Below are positions 51,748 to 60,814 of a stretch of DNA of 64,000 nucleotides, piece after piece. Positions within the stretch are counted from its first letter, which is position 1; the number at the start of each line of letters is the position of its first letter. The stretch spans positions 62,001-126,000 of the forward strand of contig CBDFGO010000002.1 of the NCBI GenBank assembly GCA_965247125.1, in the 5' to 3' direction. Source of the DNA: CALBJU01 sp965247125 (GTDB lineage: Bacteria > Bacteroidota > Rhodothermia > Rhodothermales > UBA10348). Position numbers and translations under genes: made by a program. The notes under the pieces are model-generated. The model searched no databases. It saw nothing but the letters and a program-made list of their open reading frames with translations, and was not told the DNA's origin.

Positions 51748-52338
51748 ATGACGAGAACAGAGTGGATATTTTCCGAATTAAGAGAATCGGCTACTGTTCA
51801 TAACGAATTGGTTGGTTCAGACGTGATTCCAAAACAACTGGAAGATCTGGCCCAAGAATGTTCAAATTCCTTGAGAAAAGGCGGCAAGATTATTTTTGCA
51901 GGAAACGGTGGCAGTTTTGCCGATGCTCAGCACCTGGCTGCTGAATTTGTCTCTCGTCTTCGATTTGAGCGGAGTCCTCTTTCGTCCGTAGCGTTGGCCA
52001 CCAATAATTCCTCTGTGACCGCCATAGGCAATGATTATGGCTATGATCAGGTGTTTGTGAGAGAAATGAGCGCGCTAGGCCGAGAGGGTGATATTTTCCT
52101 ACCACTGTCGACTAGTGGAAACAGTCTAAATATTTTAAACGCAATTGAGCTGGCAATAGATCTCGGAATTACGGTTGTGGGTTTTACGGGTGCTTCAGGA
52201 GGTCGAATGGTCGAGCTGTCGTCATGCCTTTGTGTGCCTTCGAATAGAACCGAGCGCATCCAAGAGGGACATATTTTGCTGGGACATGTCCTCTGTGGGC
52301 TCGTAGAGGCGGATATGTTTAACCAGAGCTTGCAATGA
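51748..52338 (+). CDS. SIS-domain sugar-phosphate isomerase, GmhA-like
   Basis: A 196-residue protein with a single SIS domain: GGKIIFAGNGGSFADAQHLA followed by AEFVSRLRFERSPLSSVAL, then NDYGYDQVFVREMSALGREG and PLSTSGNSLNILNAIELAID. The GNGGSxADAQHxAAE signature is that of GmhA, which isomerises sedoheptulose-7-phosphate. Here it may supply a sugar phosphate for the glycan. Its stop overlaps the next ATG (ATGA), so translation is coupled. Confidence 0.87.
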   Translation: MTRTEWIFSELRESATVHNELVGSDVIPKQLEDLAQECSNSLRKGGKIIFAGNGGSFADAQHLAAEFVSRLRFERSPLSSVALATNNSSVTAIGNDYGYDQVFVREMSALGREGDIFLPLSTSGNSLNILNAIELAIDLGITVVGFTGASGGRMVELSSCLCVPSNRTERIQEGHILLGHVLCGLVEADMFNQSLQ

Positions 52339-53165
52339 CCAAACGCCCTCCGATTGGAATAATGCAAGGAAGGCTTGGTCCGAAGTACCAAGGACGGTAT
52401 CAAGCTCACCCGGTAGACTATTGGAGCGAGGAGTTCGACCTAGCCGCTGAAATTGGATTGGACTGCATTGAATTCATTCTAGACTATGAAGGGGCAACGG
52501 AAAATCCGTTGCTAACCGAGTCGGGGAACGACCAGCTTAAAGAAATTCAACGAACAACAGGAGTTGCCGTGTATTCCGTTTGCGCGGATTATTTCATGGA
52601 AGCTCCCCTCCATTCACTCGAAGTAGATGAGGTCGAAAAAAGTCAGGGGGTATTGGAGTTATTACAACTCCGCTGTCGCGAGCTGAATATCGGACAGATT
52701 GTTATTCCATGTGTAGATAACTCATCGCTCAATGTCTCAGGATCCATAACCAGGTTTATAGGAGCTATCAAACCTGCAGTATCACTCGCAGAGCGGATCG
52801 GAATAAATCTGGCTTTAGAAACGGATTTGGCGCCACGACCGTTTTGCGCGTTGCTGGATCGACTCGAATCTCCCAACATCAAGGTGAATTACGATACCGG
52901 AAATAGTGCGTACCTTGGATATAATCCGGACGAAGAATGGAACGCGTATGGTGATCGAATTTCTGATGTGCATGTAAAAGACCGTCGTTTTGGGGGAAAA
53001 TCCGTCATTTTAGGTTCAGGTGATGCCGAATTTGGAAAGATTTTTTGTCACATTTCTGAGATGGGATAAAGCGGGCCGATAATTTTTCAGGCGTATCGCG
53101 ATGATGAGGGGGTCGCGATGTTCAAAAAACAATACGAGCAGTTTCGAGCCAAGTACCTGACTTAA
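52335..53165 (+). pseudogene. Sugar isomerase/epimerase (xylose-isomerase-like TIM barrel) with an in-frame TAA
   Basis: The first 244 codons read GIMQGRLGPKYQGRYQAHPV, LAAEIGLDCIEFILDYEGAT, ALETDLAPRPFCALLDRLES, NVNYDTGNS-type ligand residues (VNYDTGNSAYLGYNPDEEW) and DRISDVHVKDRRFGGKSV. A TAA follows at 53067-53069. The same frame then continues SGPIIFQAYRDDEGVAMFKK QYEQFRAKYLT to a second TAA at 53163-53165, giving the usual family length of about 275. The stop replaces what is normally Tyr or Phe in the motif MGY.G. The missing part includes the last barrel strand and helix, so the protein is probably inactive. Confidence 0.85.
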
Positions 53166-53166
53166 G

Positions 53167-53937
53167 ATGAATCTGGATCTGAAAAATAGACGTGTCTTGG
53201 TAGCCGGTGCATCCCGGGGGATCGGCCTTGCGATGGCACGGGCATTTCTGGCTGAGGGTTGCAAAGTAATCTTGATTGCCAGGGGCGAAGAAGCACTTCT
53301 ACGTGAATCCAAGACGATTCTCGAATCCATTGAGAGTGACGATCGCATCATGACCTTCGCAATGGATGCTGCAAATTCAAATGACTGGGCCCTTTCAGTA
53401 CAAAAGATAGAAGAGTCATGGGGGAAGTTGGACATTGTCATCGCGAATGTGGGTGACGGTCGTGGGTCTCAGATCGCTCTTTCTGATCGCGAACAGTTTG
53501 AAGAGGCTTGGCGTGTAAATTTTCGCGCCGCCGAGGAAACTGCTCGTGCAACCATTCCGATACTTTCAGAAGGAGGCGTCATACTTTTTGTGTCGTCCAT
53601 TGCAGGGTTGGAGGCTATCGGCGCCCCCACGACCTACTCCGTGGCAAAAGCGGCGGTGCTTGCCCTCGCAAAGCAACTGTCGCGCCGTCTCGCTCCCTCT
53701 GTTCGCGTAAATGTACTGGTTCCAGGCAATGTGATGTTCGAAGGGAGCAGCTGGCAACAGAAACGAGCGAACGATCTTGAAGGTGTGGATTCGCTTATCG
53801 AAAGAACAGTGCCGATGGGTTGTTTTGGCACTCCTGAACAAATGGCAGACGCGGCCTTATTCTTGTGCTCGGACAGGGCCTCTTTTATAACGGGAACCCG
53901 CCTTGTAGTTGACGGTGGTCAAATGGTATCCCTCTAA
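53167..53937 (+). CDS. Short-chain dehydrogenase/reductase (1)
   Basis: A 256-residue SDR. Cofactor motif LVAGASRGIGLAMARAFLAE, then IVIANVGDG (in place of NNAG), catalytic Ser-Tyr-Lys in FVSSIAGLEAIGAPTTYSVA K, and ending SFITGTRLVVDGGQMVSL. It begins 1 base after the second stop of the isomerase frame, so it belongs to the same operon. It likely oxidises or reduces a sugar-nucleotide or sugar-acid intermediate; the substrate cannot be told. Confidence 0.9.
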   Translation: MNLDLKNRRVLVAGASRGIGLAMARAFLAEGCKVILIARGEEALLRESKTILESIESDDRIMTFAMDAANSNDWALSVQKIEESWGKLDIVIANVGDGRGSQIALSDREQFEEAWRVNFRAAEETARATIPILSEGGVILFVSSIAGLEAIGAPTTYSVAKAAVLALAKQLSRRLAPSVRVNVLVPGNVMFEGSSWQQKRANDLEGVDSLIERTVPMGCFGTPEQMADAALFLCSDRASFITGTRLVVDGGQMVSL

Positions 53938-53961
53938 TTCTACCCTCAAACAAATCGTTCC

Positions 53962-54783
53962 ATGGATTCAAAAATGTTCTCGCTGGAAGGGAAAGTGGTC
54001 GTCATTACTGGAGCAGCGGGATTATTGGGCGAGCAGCATGCTGAAGCTGTGAGTGCGACGGGCGGTATTCCAGTTCTGCTGGATCTGGATACGAAAAAGG
54101 TAGGAGCACTCGCATCGGCCTTGGCTGCCTCGTATGGCGTCGATGCGTCGGGATACACCGTAGACATTACAGATGAAAATGCCGTCAAAGAAAACGTAAC
54201 CGAAGTACTTGCTCATTATGGTCGTATCGATGGTCTCATCAATAATGCCGCGAATAACCCGAAAGTCACTAACACCGGAGGCGTGAATTTCACACGATTG
54301 GAATCACTTCCCATGGAAGCATGGATGGCCGATATAAATGTTGGGTTAACTGGCGCATTTTTATGTCTAAAACACTACGGTAGCGCCATCGCGAGACAGG
54401 GAGGTAGCATTATTAACATTTCGTCCGATCTAGGACTGATAGCTCCGGATCAGCGGCTCTACCGACGAGAAGGAATCGACGAGGTGGATCAACCTGTTAA
54501 ACCAATAACGTATTCAGCAGTCAAAAGCGGAGTGATCGGACTGACACGATATGTCGCGACGTACTGGGCGTCGCAAGGGGTACGATGCAATGTAATCTGC
54601 CCGGGTGGGGTCGAAGTTGATCAGAATCCCGCTTTTATCAGAGATTTGAGTAGCCGGATTCCGATGGGTCGCATGGCTCAACCGAACGAGTATCAGGGGG
54701 CGGTAGTATTTCTGTTGAGCAATGCGTCTTCCTATATGAATGGAAGCGTACTAGCTATCGATGGTGGTCGCACGTGTTGGTAA
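53962..54783 (+). CDS. Short-chain dehydrogenase/reductase (2)
   Basis: A 273-residue SDR with VVITGAAGLLGEQHAEAVSA, GLINNAANNPKVTN, SIINISSDLGLIAPDQRLYR and catalytic YSAVKSGVIGLTRYVATYWA, ending SYMNGSVLAIDGGRTCW. Members of this subgroup often sit in polysaccharide loci beside NeuA-like genes. The start is placed at MDSKMFSLEGK. The next gene begins close behind. It is probably a ketoreductase or dehydrogenase of the sugar part. Confidence 0.9.
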   Translation: MDSKMFSLEGKVVVITGAAGLLGEQHAEAVSATGGIPVLLDLDTKKVGALASALAASYGVDASGYTVDITDENAVKENVTEVLAHYGRIDGLINNAANNPKVTNTGGVNFTRLESLPMEAWMADINVGLTGAFLCLKHYGSAIARQGGSIINISSDLGLIAPDQRLYRREGIDEVDQPVKPITYSAVKSGVIGLTRYVATYWASQGVRCNVICPGGVEVDQNPAFIRDLSSRIPMGRMAQPNEYQGAVVFLLSNASSYMNGSVLAIDGGRTCW

Positions 54784-54904
54784 TGAATAAATGGATGCGA
54801 CATTGGCGGGTGACCGAACACCCAGCCAACAAGTAGCAGCACGTGACAAAATGAATTCACAAAACTCCTTCTCAGTTTTTCAGACGAATTCAAAACTTGA
54901 ATCA

Positions 54905-56101
54905 ATGACGGCAAAGATCAGAACAGTAGCAATTATTCCGGCACGAGGAGGGTCCAAGGGGATCGTCAAAAAAAACATTCATCCATTTTGTGGACGACCA
55001 CTTCTTGAATGGTCAATAGTTCAGGCACAAAAAGCAACATTAGTTGATGAAGTGTATATTTCGAGCGACGATCCTGACATCCTTCGGTGTGCGCAAAACT
55101 TAGGTGCGGTTCCAATCGCAAGACCGGCGGCTATCTCAGGGGATCATTCGTCTTCAGAATCCGCAATTAAGCATGCCTTGGAGTTCGTCTCTGAAACCGA
55201 TACACCTCCCAGCCATGTTGTTTTTCTTCAAACAACGTCGCCTCTCAGATTACCCGACGATATCGACAGCACAATTCGGGCACTTCTTCGTGAAGAACTA
55301 GACTCCATATTCTCAGTCACAGAATTAGGAGACATGACTCTCTGGGAAAGTGACGAATCTGGTTTGCGGTCGGTTAATTTTGATTATTTGGATCGAGGCA
55401 GGCGACAAGATCGGGCGGCATCCTTGGTTGAAAATGGATCAATTTATGTTTTTGAATCTTCCGTCATTACAGATTACAATAATCGCCTCGGTGAAAATTT
55501 TGGCGTGTTTAGAATGCAATCTTGGCAAATGTGGGAGTTAGACAATCTTGATGATTTGGAACTCATGGAGTATCTATTTCTAAAGCACTGTGCGCCGAAG
55601 CGGGCCTTCGATCTCGATCTCATCCGGCACATTGTTTTCGACTTTGATGGTGTTTTGACGGATAATCGTGTCCTTACCTCAGAAAGCGGGCAGGAAAGTG
55701 TTCTTTGTAATCGGTCAGATAGCCTGGCAATATCGATTCTCAAAAAACGTTACGATCTGCATATTATTTCCACCGAAACCAATCCAGTTGTATCCGTCCG
55801 ATCAGCAAAAATGAACGTTCCCGTTATCCAATCCGTGGGAGACAAAAAAAAGGTTCTGAAGGAAATGGAGGCGGACGGTATACTGTCTTTGGCAAACACT
55901 ATTTTCGTGGGAAACGATTTGAACGATCTTGATGCTATGAATTTATGTGGTGTTCGAGCCTGTCCCGGAGATGCGGCGCCAGAAATCCTTCATATTGCTG
56001 ACATAACTTTTAAAGCAAACGGTGGCTCTGGTGTTGCGGCAGAATTGATGAGGATGTTAGTAGCCGATGCGGCGAGGGTTGATGGAGCCAGACCATTATG
56101 A
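54905..56101 (+). CDS. CMP-nonulosonate synthetase fused to a HAD phosphatase
   Basis: About 398 residues, started at MTAKIRTVAIIPARGGSKG; the longest frame adds 38 residues with no family character. Domain 1 (1-235) is an acylneuraminate cytidylyltransferase: IPARGGSKGIVKKNI, then FLQTTSPLRLPDDIDSTI and ENGSIYVFESSVI. Domain 2 (240-395) is a KdsC-like HAD phosphatase with FDFDGVLTDNRV (nucleophile Asp246), IISTETNPVVSVRSAKMNVP and FVGNDLNDLDAMNLCGVR. The fusion activates the acid with CTP and removes a phosphate in the preceding step, implying a phosphorylated intermediate. Confidence 0.9.
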   Translation: MTAKIRTVAIIPARGGSKGIVKKNIHPFCGRPLLEWSIVQAQKATLVDEVYISSDDPDILRCAQNLGAVPIARPAAISGDHSSSESAIKHALEFVSETDTPPSHVVFLQTTSPLRLPDDIDSTIRALLREELDSIFSVTELGDMTLWESDESGLRSVNFDYLDRGRRQDRAASLVENGSIYVFESSVITDYNNRLGENFGVFRMQSWQMWELDNLDDLELMEYLFLKHCAPKRAFDLDLIRHIVFDFDGVLTDNRVLTSESGQESVLCNRSDSLAISILKKRYDLHIISTETNPVVSVRSAKMNVPVIQSVGDKKKVLKEMEADGILSLANTIFVGNDLNDLDAMNLCGVRACPGDAAPEILHIADITFKANGGSGVAAELMRMLVADAARVDGARPL

Positions 56102-56487
56102 GAGGGCCCTTCGGTCTAACTGAATCGTCTATCGCGCCAAGAGCAATTGATGAGTCTAAAACCGTCACGACTTCGGGGAGAATCAATCCAAAATATCAAG
56201 GTACGGATTTGGGTAGTTTCAGTGATCGTCATTTACCGGGCCATCACACTTTTTACGAGATTAACTTTAGAACTAACAGCGATATTGCTTGACTGAACAG
56301 TAAGCCTATATATTCTATTTCATTCTCGGAATAACAAAGAAAAAAGGGAAACAAGAATCTTGGGTCAGCTCTATAGCGAAACAGTTGAAATGTCCTGAAA
56401 AAGCTTGCAACAGGAGAACTCAATACCCGCTATCAGAATCAATCTGAATCAATATCGTTTTTGTTTGCCAATCATTCGAAAGGTTAA
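56102..56487. other. Gap between the CMP-synthetase and the kinase gene
   Basis: About 385 bases. A 64-residue frame (56098-56292) starts in an ATGA overlap with the previous gene, but its composition does not look like a known protein. The AT-rich 3' half, before 56488, probably carries the promoter of the export genes. Confidence 0.4.
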
Positions 56488-58462
56488 ATGATACAAGAAG
56501 TACGCCTCGGACATCGACCGGAGTTACCCGATAAAACTGAGATATCGTTTGGTGAGCTTTTTTCAATTGTGGTATCCAAGAAGTGGTATTTACTCCTCTC
56601 TTTCTTTCTCGTACTTAGTGCTTCAACTGTGTACACGTCTGTCAGTACACCTCAGTATGAGGCTTCGAGTCTCCTTTTAATTACCAGTGAGTCATCGAGT
56701 CCTCAGTTGGGTCAGCTTTTGGGCCTAGAGACTGCGAATCGGAAGGTTGCCAATGAAATCGAAATAATAAAATCCCGTGCGATCGCATTGAGGGTTGCCG
56801 ATGCGCTTCTGGATTGGCAAACCATCCCAGGCACTCAAATTCGGCTGTCAATTCTGAAATCAAATCCAGACCAGCCTGTACTGACTCAGGCAGATGTTGC
56901 CGATCGTCTATGAGGCCGCATTCTTGCAGTTCGTCCCGTAAATCGAGATGTCGATCTGATCCGAATCACGGCTCGGAGCGAGATTCCCGTGGAGGCGGCC
57001 CTCATAGCTGATATGTACGCTGATGAGTTTCGTCAATATAATATATCCTCGAGCCGCAGGCGTGTCGCCGCCGGCGTGTCTTTTTTGGAGGATCAAGCCA
57101 GCCAATTCGATAGCGTACTTGTCAGTGCCGAATCAAATATTCTAGCATATTCCGAAGAAGAAGGTGTTGTGGATCCGCTTGTTGAAGCTAGAATGCTATT
57201 GCAGCAACAGATGACCTTGGAAGCCGAGCGGTACAGAACGGATTTTGAAATCCGAGCAGGAAATTCTGAAATCCAGTCTTTGGAATCTGAGATCAATCGC
57301 ATTATTCCCGGCTTGTCGCGAACCATGGGGTCGATAGAAGATCAGGCTATTATTGCACTGAAACGCAGGATCACGACTCTACAAATTTCTAATTCAGAAA
57401 AGCTGTCTATTAATCCCGATTTAGGAAGCAATCCCCAATTGGATAGTGATTATTCCAACAACCAGATCCTAATCTCGGACTTCACTGCGGAGTTAGCAAC
57501 GAGGACGGTCCAATTCACGGAAGGATTATTTTCTGATGAGTCCCTTCTGCTTGGTCAGGACTCAGAAAATCTACTCCGTCGGGTGGCTTCATTCCAGGAG
57601 AGCCTCATCAACAAACGGGTGCAGCTAAGTGGTGCACAGGCTCGAATGGACGTTTTAGATGGGCAAATAGAAATTTACAGTGCAAAGATTAATAGCATTC
57701 CGAACAAGGCCGTTGTGTTAGCCCGCTTCCAAAGGGATATGGATACGAGCGCCCAAATGTACACGACAGTTTTTCAAAGTCTTCAGGAAGCTAGAATTGC
57801 GGAAGAGTCTGAGCTTGGATATGTAGATATAATTGACCACGCTGTGATACCTGCATCGCCCGTGAGTCCAATTATTTCGATAAATCTACTTCTAGGAGCT
57901 ATGCTCGGGGTAGTCTTTGGAGTGGTGGTTGCGTTTGTAAGATCAGCAGCAGACAATAAAATCAGAACGCCTGAAGAACTGCGTTCGAAAGGGTTCACAT
58001 TGCTTGGTGTACTACCAAATATGGAAGCGTTGATTCGATCTGATTTTAATGGATCTACATTTGTCGAGGTGAATGGGAGTGCAATTGCGACCTCTCTTTA
58101 CACGTTACTCAATCCTCTATCTTCTGTATCCGAGGCGTTCAGAAGAATTCGCACCAATATCGACTATGCCACGCCGGACAGCGAAACCCAAATTGTATTG
58201 GTAACCAGTGCTGGTCCTGGAGAAGGAAAAACGGTGTCATCCCTGAACATCGCTATCACGATGGCGCAATTTGGCCGAAAAACACTTTTTATGGACTTGG
58301 ATATGCGTCGACCGACGAGCCATAAATTGCTAGATTTAGCGCGCGAGCCGGGATTTTCAGATTTAATCTTTGATCGTTCGATGAACTCGACTAAGGCTAT
58401 TAGAACAGACGTTGAAAATCTTGATGTATTAACCGTCGGGAAAAGTGTCCCCAACCCGGCAG

Positions 58463-59846
58463 GAGCTATGCCCAAAAGTTGTGTATGGAAGGTTTAGGCA
58501 GCGTGTCGTTCTGATGTAATTCCGTCGGTGAATTTGATTCCTTTTTTTACAAGTTGCAATAGGTGCGGTGCATTCAGTTTCCTCCACTTCTTCTGAGCCT
58601 CTTTACATAGACGGAAGGCCATTGCAAGAGCTGTTTCTCGGCTCAGACATCCCCTCGTTTTGGCGGTCCTGAGGCGCACGGTCGCGAACGTAGATTCGAT
58701 CGGATTTGTGCTCCGAAGATGGATCCAGTGTTCTGCCGGAAAGTCATAAAAAGCGAGCAGTTCTTCTCGGTCTTTCACCAGAATCTCTGCTGCTTTCGGA
58801 TACTTTTGCTGGTAGGCTTTGATGAAAAACAGAAGGGCGCTCTCTGCCTGCTTTTTTGTTTCTGCTGTATAGATCTGCGTGAGGTGACCTTTTGCCTTCT
58901 TCTGAACGGACTTGGGCAGGCGGTTGAGCACATTTGCTGTCTTGTGCACCCAACAGCGTGCGGCTCGCGTCTCGGGATAAACTTCTGCGAGAGCACTCCA
59001 GAATCCCATGGCTCCATCGGCAACAGCCAGCTTCGGTCCTTGATCCAGCCCGCGGTGCCTCAGCTCCAGGAGCAACTCTCGCCACGACTGCTTGCTCTCG
59101 CGAAAGCCGTCCTCGAGTGCTATAAGCTCCTTCCTTCCATCGGCCGTAGCGCCGATCACGACCAGCAGACACAGTTTCTGTTTATCCATGCGTACGTTTA
59201 CGTGAATACCGTCGGCCCAGAAATAGACGTAGTGCTTCTCCTTCAGGCTCCGCTTTTGCCAGTCTTCGTGCTCCCTTGTCCAAAGCGTCTTCAGGCGCGC
59301 AATCGTCGAGGAGGTCAGCCCTGGGGCATCAGGACCAACAAGGGCCGAGAGCGCTGCCTCAAAGCCGCCCGTTGAAACTCCCTTCAGGTACAACCATGGA
59401 ATGAGAGCCTCAAGCGAGCGGCTCTTGCGGAGGTAGGCTGGTAGTATCGAACTGCGGAAACCGATTCTATCCTCACCCCGACCCGTACGGTCGCGTATGC
59501 GGGGCATCTTTACAGCGACCTCCCCGATACCAGTCAAAATCTTCCTCTCTGGCAGATATCCATTGCGAACGATGCGGTGGCGATTCTCTTCGTCGCGCAG
59601 GAACTGGTAGCGCTGGCAGAAAGCTTCAACCTCGGCCTCAACGGCTGTGGCCAGCATCTTTGCGGCCCCTGTTCGCAATACTTCTGTCAACACATCCTCT
59701 GTGCTATTGTAGTTCTCGTTCTCGTGTGCGTTATTCGTCTTCATGGGCGGTGTATCCTCCAATCTTCGGATTGACAATGACGTAATCATCATCAGGATAC
59801 GCCGCCTATACCTTTTTCACCCGTACACAACTTTCGGGGTTAACTC
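58463..59846 (-). mobile_element. IS256-family element, copy 3 (1384 bp)
   Basis: Inserted in the Wzz/BY-kinase gene with a perfect 9-bp target duplication ACCCGGCAG (58454-58462 and 59847-59855). Removing the element and one repeat restores the kinase frame (PNP-A-DLLG). Confidence 0.96.
58494..59792 (-). CDS. IS256-family transposase, copy 3
   Basis: A 432-residue mutator-type transposase identical to copies 1 and 2. Identity of three copies across 14 kb indicates recent spread or gene conversion. Confidence 0.96.
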   Translation of the reverse strand: MMITSLSIRRLEDTPPMKTNNAHENENYNSTEDVLTEVLRTGAAKMLATAVEAEVEAFCQRYQFLRDEENRHRIVRNGYLPERKILTGIGEVAVKMPRIRDRTGRGEDRIGFRSSILPAYLRKSRSLEALIPWLYLKGVSTGGFEAALSALVGPDAPGLTSSTIARLKTLWTREHEDWQKRSLKEKHYVYFWADGIHVNVRMDKQKLCLLVVIGATADGRKELIALEDGFRESKQSWRELLLELRHRGLDQGPKLAVADGAMGFWSALAEVYPETRAARCWVHKTANVLNRLPKSVQKKAKGHLTQIYTAETKKQAESALLFFIKAYQQKYPKAAEILVKDREELLAFYDFPAEHWIHLRSTNPIESTFATVRLRTAKTRGCLSRETALAMAFRLCKEAQKKWRKLNAPHLLQLVKKGIKFTDGITSERHAA

Positions 59847-60133
59847 ACCCGGCAGATCTACTCGGTTCTAATCGAATGAAAGAACTGTTTGAAGAACTCA
59901 AATCGCAATATGAGATAATCATTATTGATTTTCCTCCGATCTTGAGTGTCACAGATGCACTGTTGCTCGTTCCTTCCGTTGATCTGGTTCTACTTATAAC
60001 GAGTTGTGGCGAATCTCATTGGGCATCTCTCGAAGGAGTTCGCGAAATGTTAGAAGATGTAGGGCATCAATCGTTCGGGGTAATCTTAAATCGATTCGAT
60101 CCAACCATCGGGTACGGCTATGGCTACGGTCAG

Positions 60134-60171
60134 AGCTACAGCTATGGCTATGGCTATGGCTATGGCTATGG
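60134..60171 (+). repeat. GGCTAT hexamer repeat coding the Tyr-Gly tail
   Basis: About five tandem copies of GGCTAT (Gly-Tyr) near the 3' end of the kinase gene. With neighbouring codons they make a C-terminal cluster of nine Tyr, the autophosphorylation tail of BY-kinases. A six-base unit can gain or lose copies without frameshift. Confidence 0.8.
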
Positions 60172-60235
60172 TACGACCGATTAACCATACCTCAACATTT
60201 TAACCGCTTCTGCAATAAAGATATCATTATTGACA

Positions 60236-60742
60236 ATGAATCAAGGAATGAGATTACTCATATTTCTTTCAGTTATCACACTCTTCCCTTCGTCCTCGAA
60301 CGCTCAAATTCAGGCGGAAGAACGCTCCCGAATGAGCGTTGCTGCCTATTATAATTATTCGGATCCCGGAGACGTTACAATCATAGTTCATGTGTGGGGT
60401 GCCATCACATACCCTGGACTCTACGAAATACCGAGAAACACCACTTTAAGTCATTTGGTATCTCTAGCCGGCGGCCCTGCTCTTGGCGCGAGATCTAGAA
60501 GATCAAAGCGAGTGCTGTCGCTTCGATTGTATCGAAATATTAACGGATCGCCTCAATCCGTCGTATTTCAGGAGCAGATGGAAAATAGCATTGCCGTGAG
60601 TGAGGAAGACCCGATCCTATTGGCAGGTGATATTTTAACTGTTGAGTCAGTCACAAGGACATCGTTTTCCTATCGAGATTTGTTTCCAATCATAGCGGCT
60701 GTCGCATCTGTCAGTCTGATAGTTGATCGACTTTTACAATAA
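60236..60742 (+). CDS. Exported SLBB-domain polysaccharide-export protein
   Basis: A 168-residue protein started at MNQGMRLLIFLSVITLFPSS, a signal peptide. The SLBB domain (about 50-135) reads VTIIVHVWGAITYPGLYEIP followed by RNTTLSHLVSLAGGPALGAR, and ends DPILLAGDILTVESV. A C-terminal hydrophobic helix (LFPIIAAVASVSLIVDRLL) probably anchors it. It lacks the N-terminal Poly_export domain of Wza, so it would be an auxiliary of the export machine. It is 51 bases after the kinase gene. Confidence 0.82.
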   Translation: MNQGMRLLIFLSVITLFPSSSNAQIQAEERSRMSVAAYYNYSDPGDVTIIVHVWGAITYPGLYEIPRNTTLSHLVSLAGGPALGARSRRSKRVLSLRLYRNINGSPQSVVFQEQMENSIAVSEEDPILLAGDILTVESVTRTSFSYRDLFPIIAAVASVSLIVDRLLQ

Positions 60743-60814
60743 AAATGATTCGAGATATCGAATTTTTACAGAGGTGTGATCACGCATGAGGAATACCAAG
60801 CTACAGGGCAGATA

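Larger units (their letters stand above)
56488..60184 (+). pseudogene. Wzz/BY-kinase polysaccharide co-polymerase, broken by TGA and IS256
   Basis: The gene would encode an inner-membrane chain-length and tyrosine-kinase protein. Parts: N-terminal Wzz segment with a TM at about residues 33-52 (KKWYLLLSFFLVLSASTVYT); periplasmic coiled region; second TM (ISINLLLGAMLGVVFGVVVA); Walker A SAGPGEGKTVSSLNIA; Walker A' LFMDLDMRRP. The IS256 element (58463-59846) cuts after SVPNPA. Past the IS, DLLGSNRMKELFEELKSQ and the Walker B EIIIIDFPPI resume in the same frame, ending in a tail with nine Tyr. In addition a TGA at 56911-56913 interrupts the frame between VADRL and GRILAVRP; it most likely replaced CGA (Arg). 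Confidence 0.92.

Noticed and set aside
56098..56292. A 64-residue ORF after the CMP-synthetase
   Set aside because: The ATGA overlap is tempting, but there is no recognisable motif and no upstream ribosome site that decides it.
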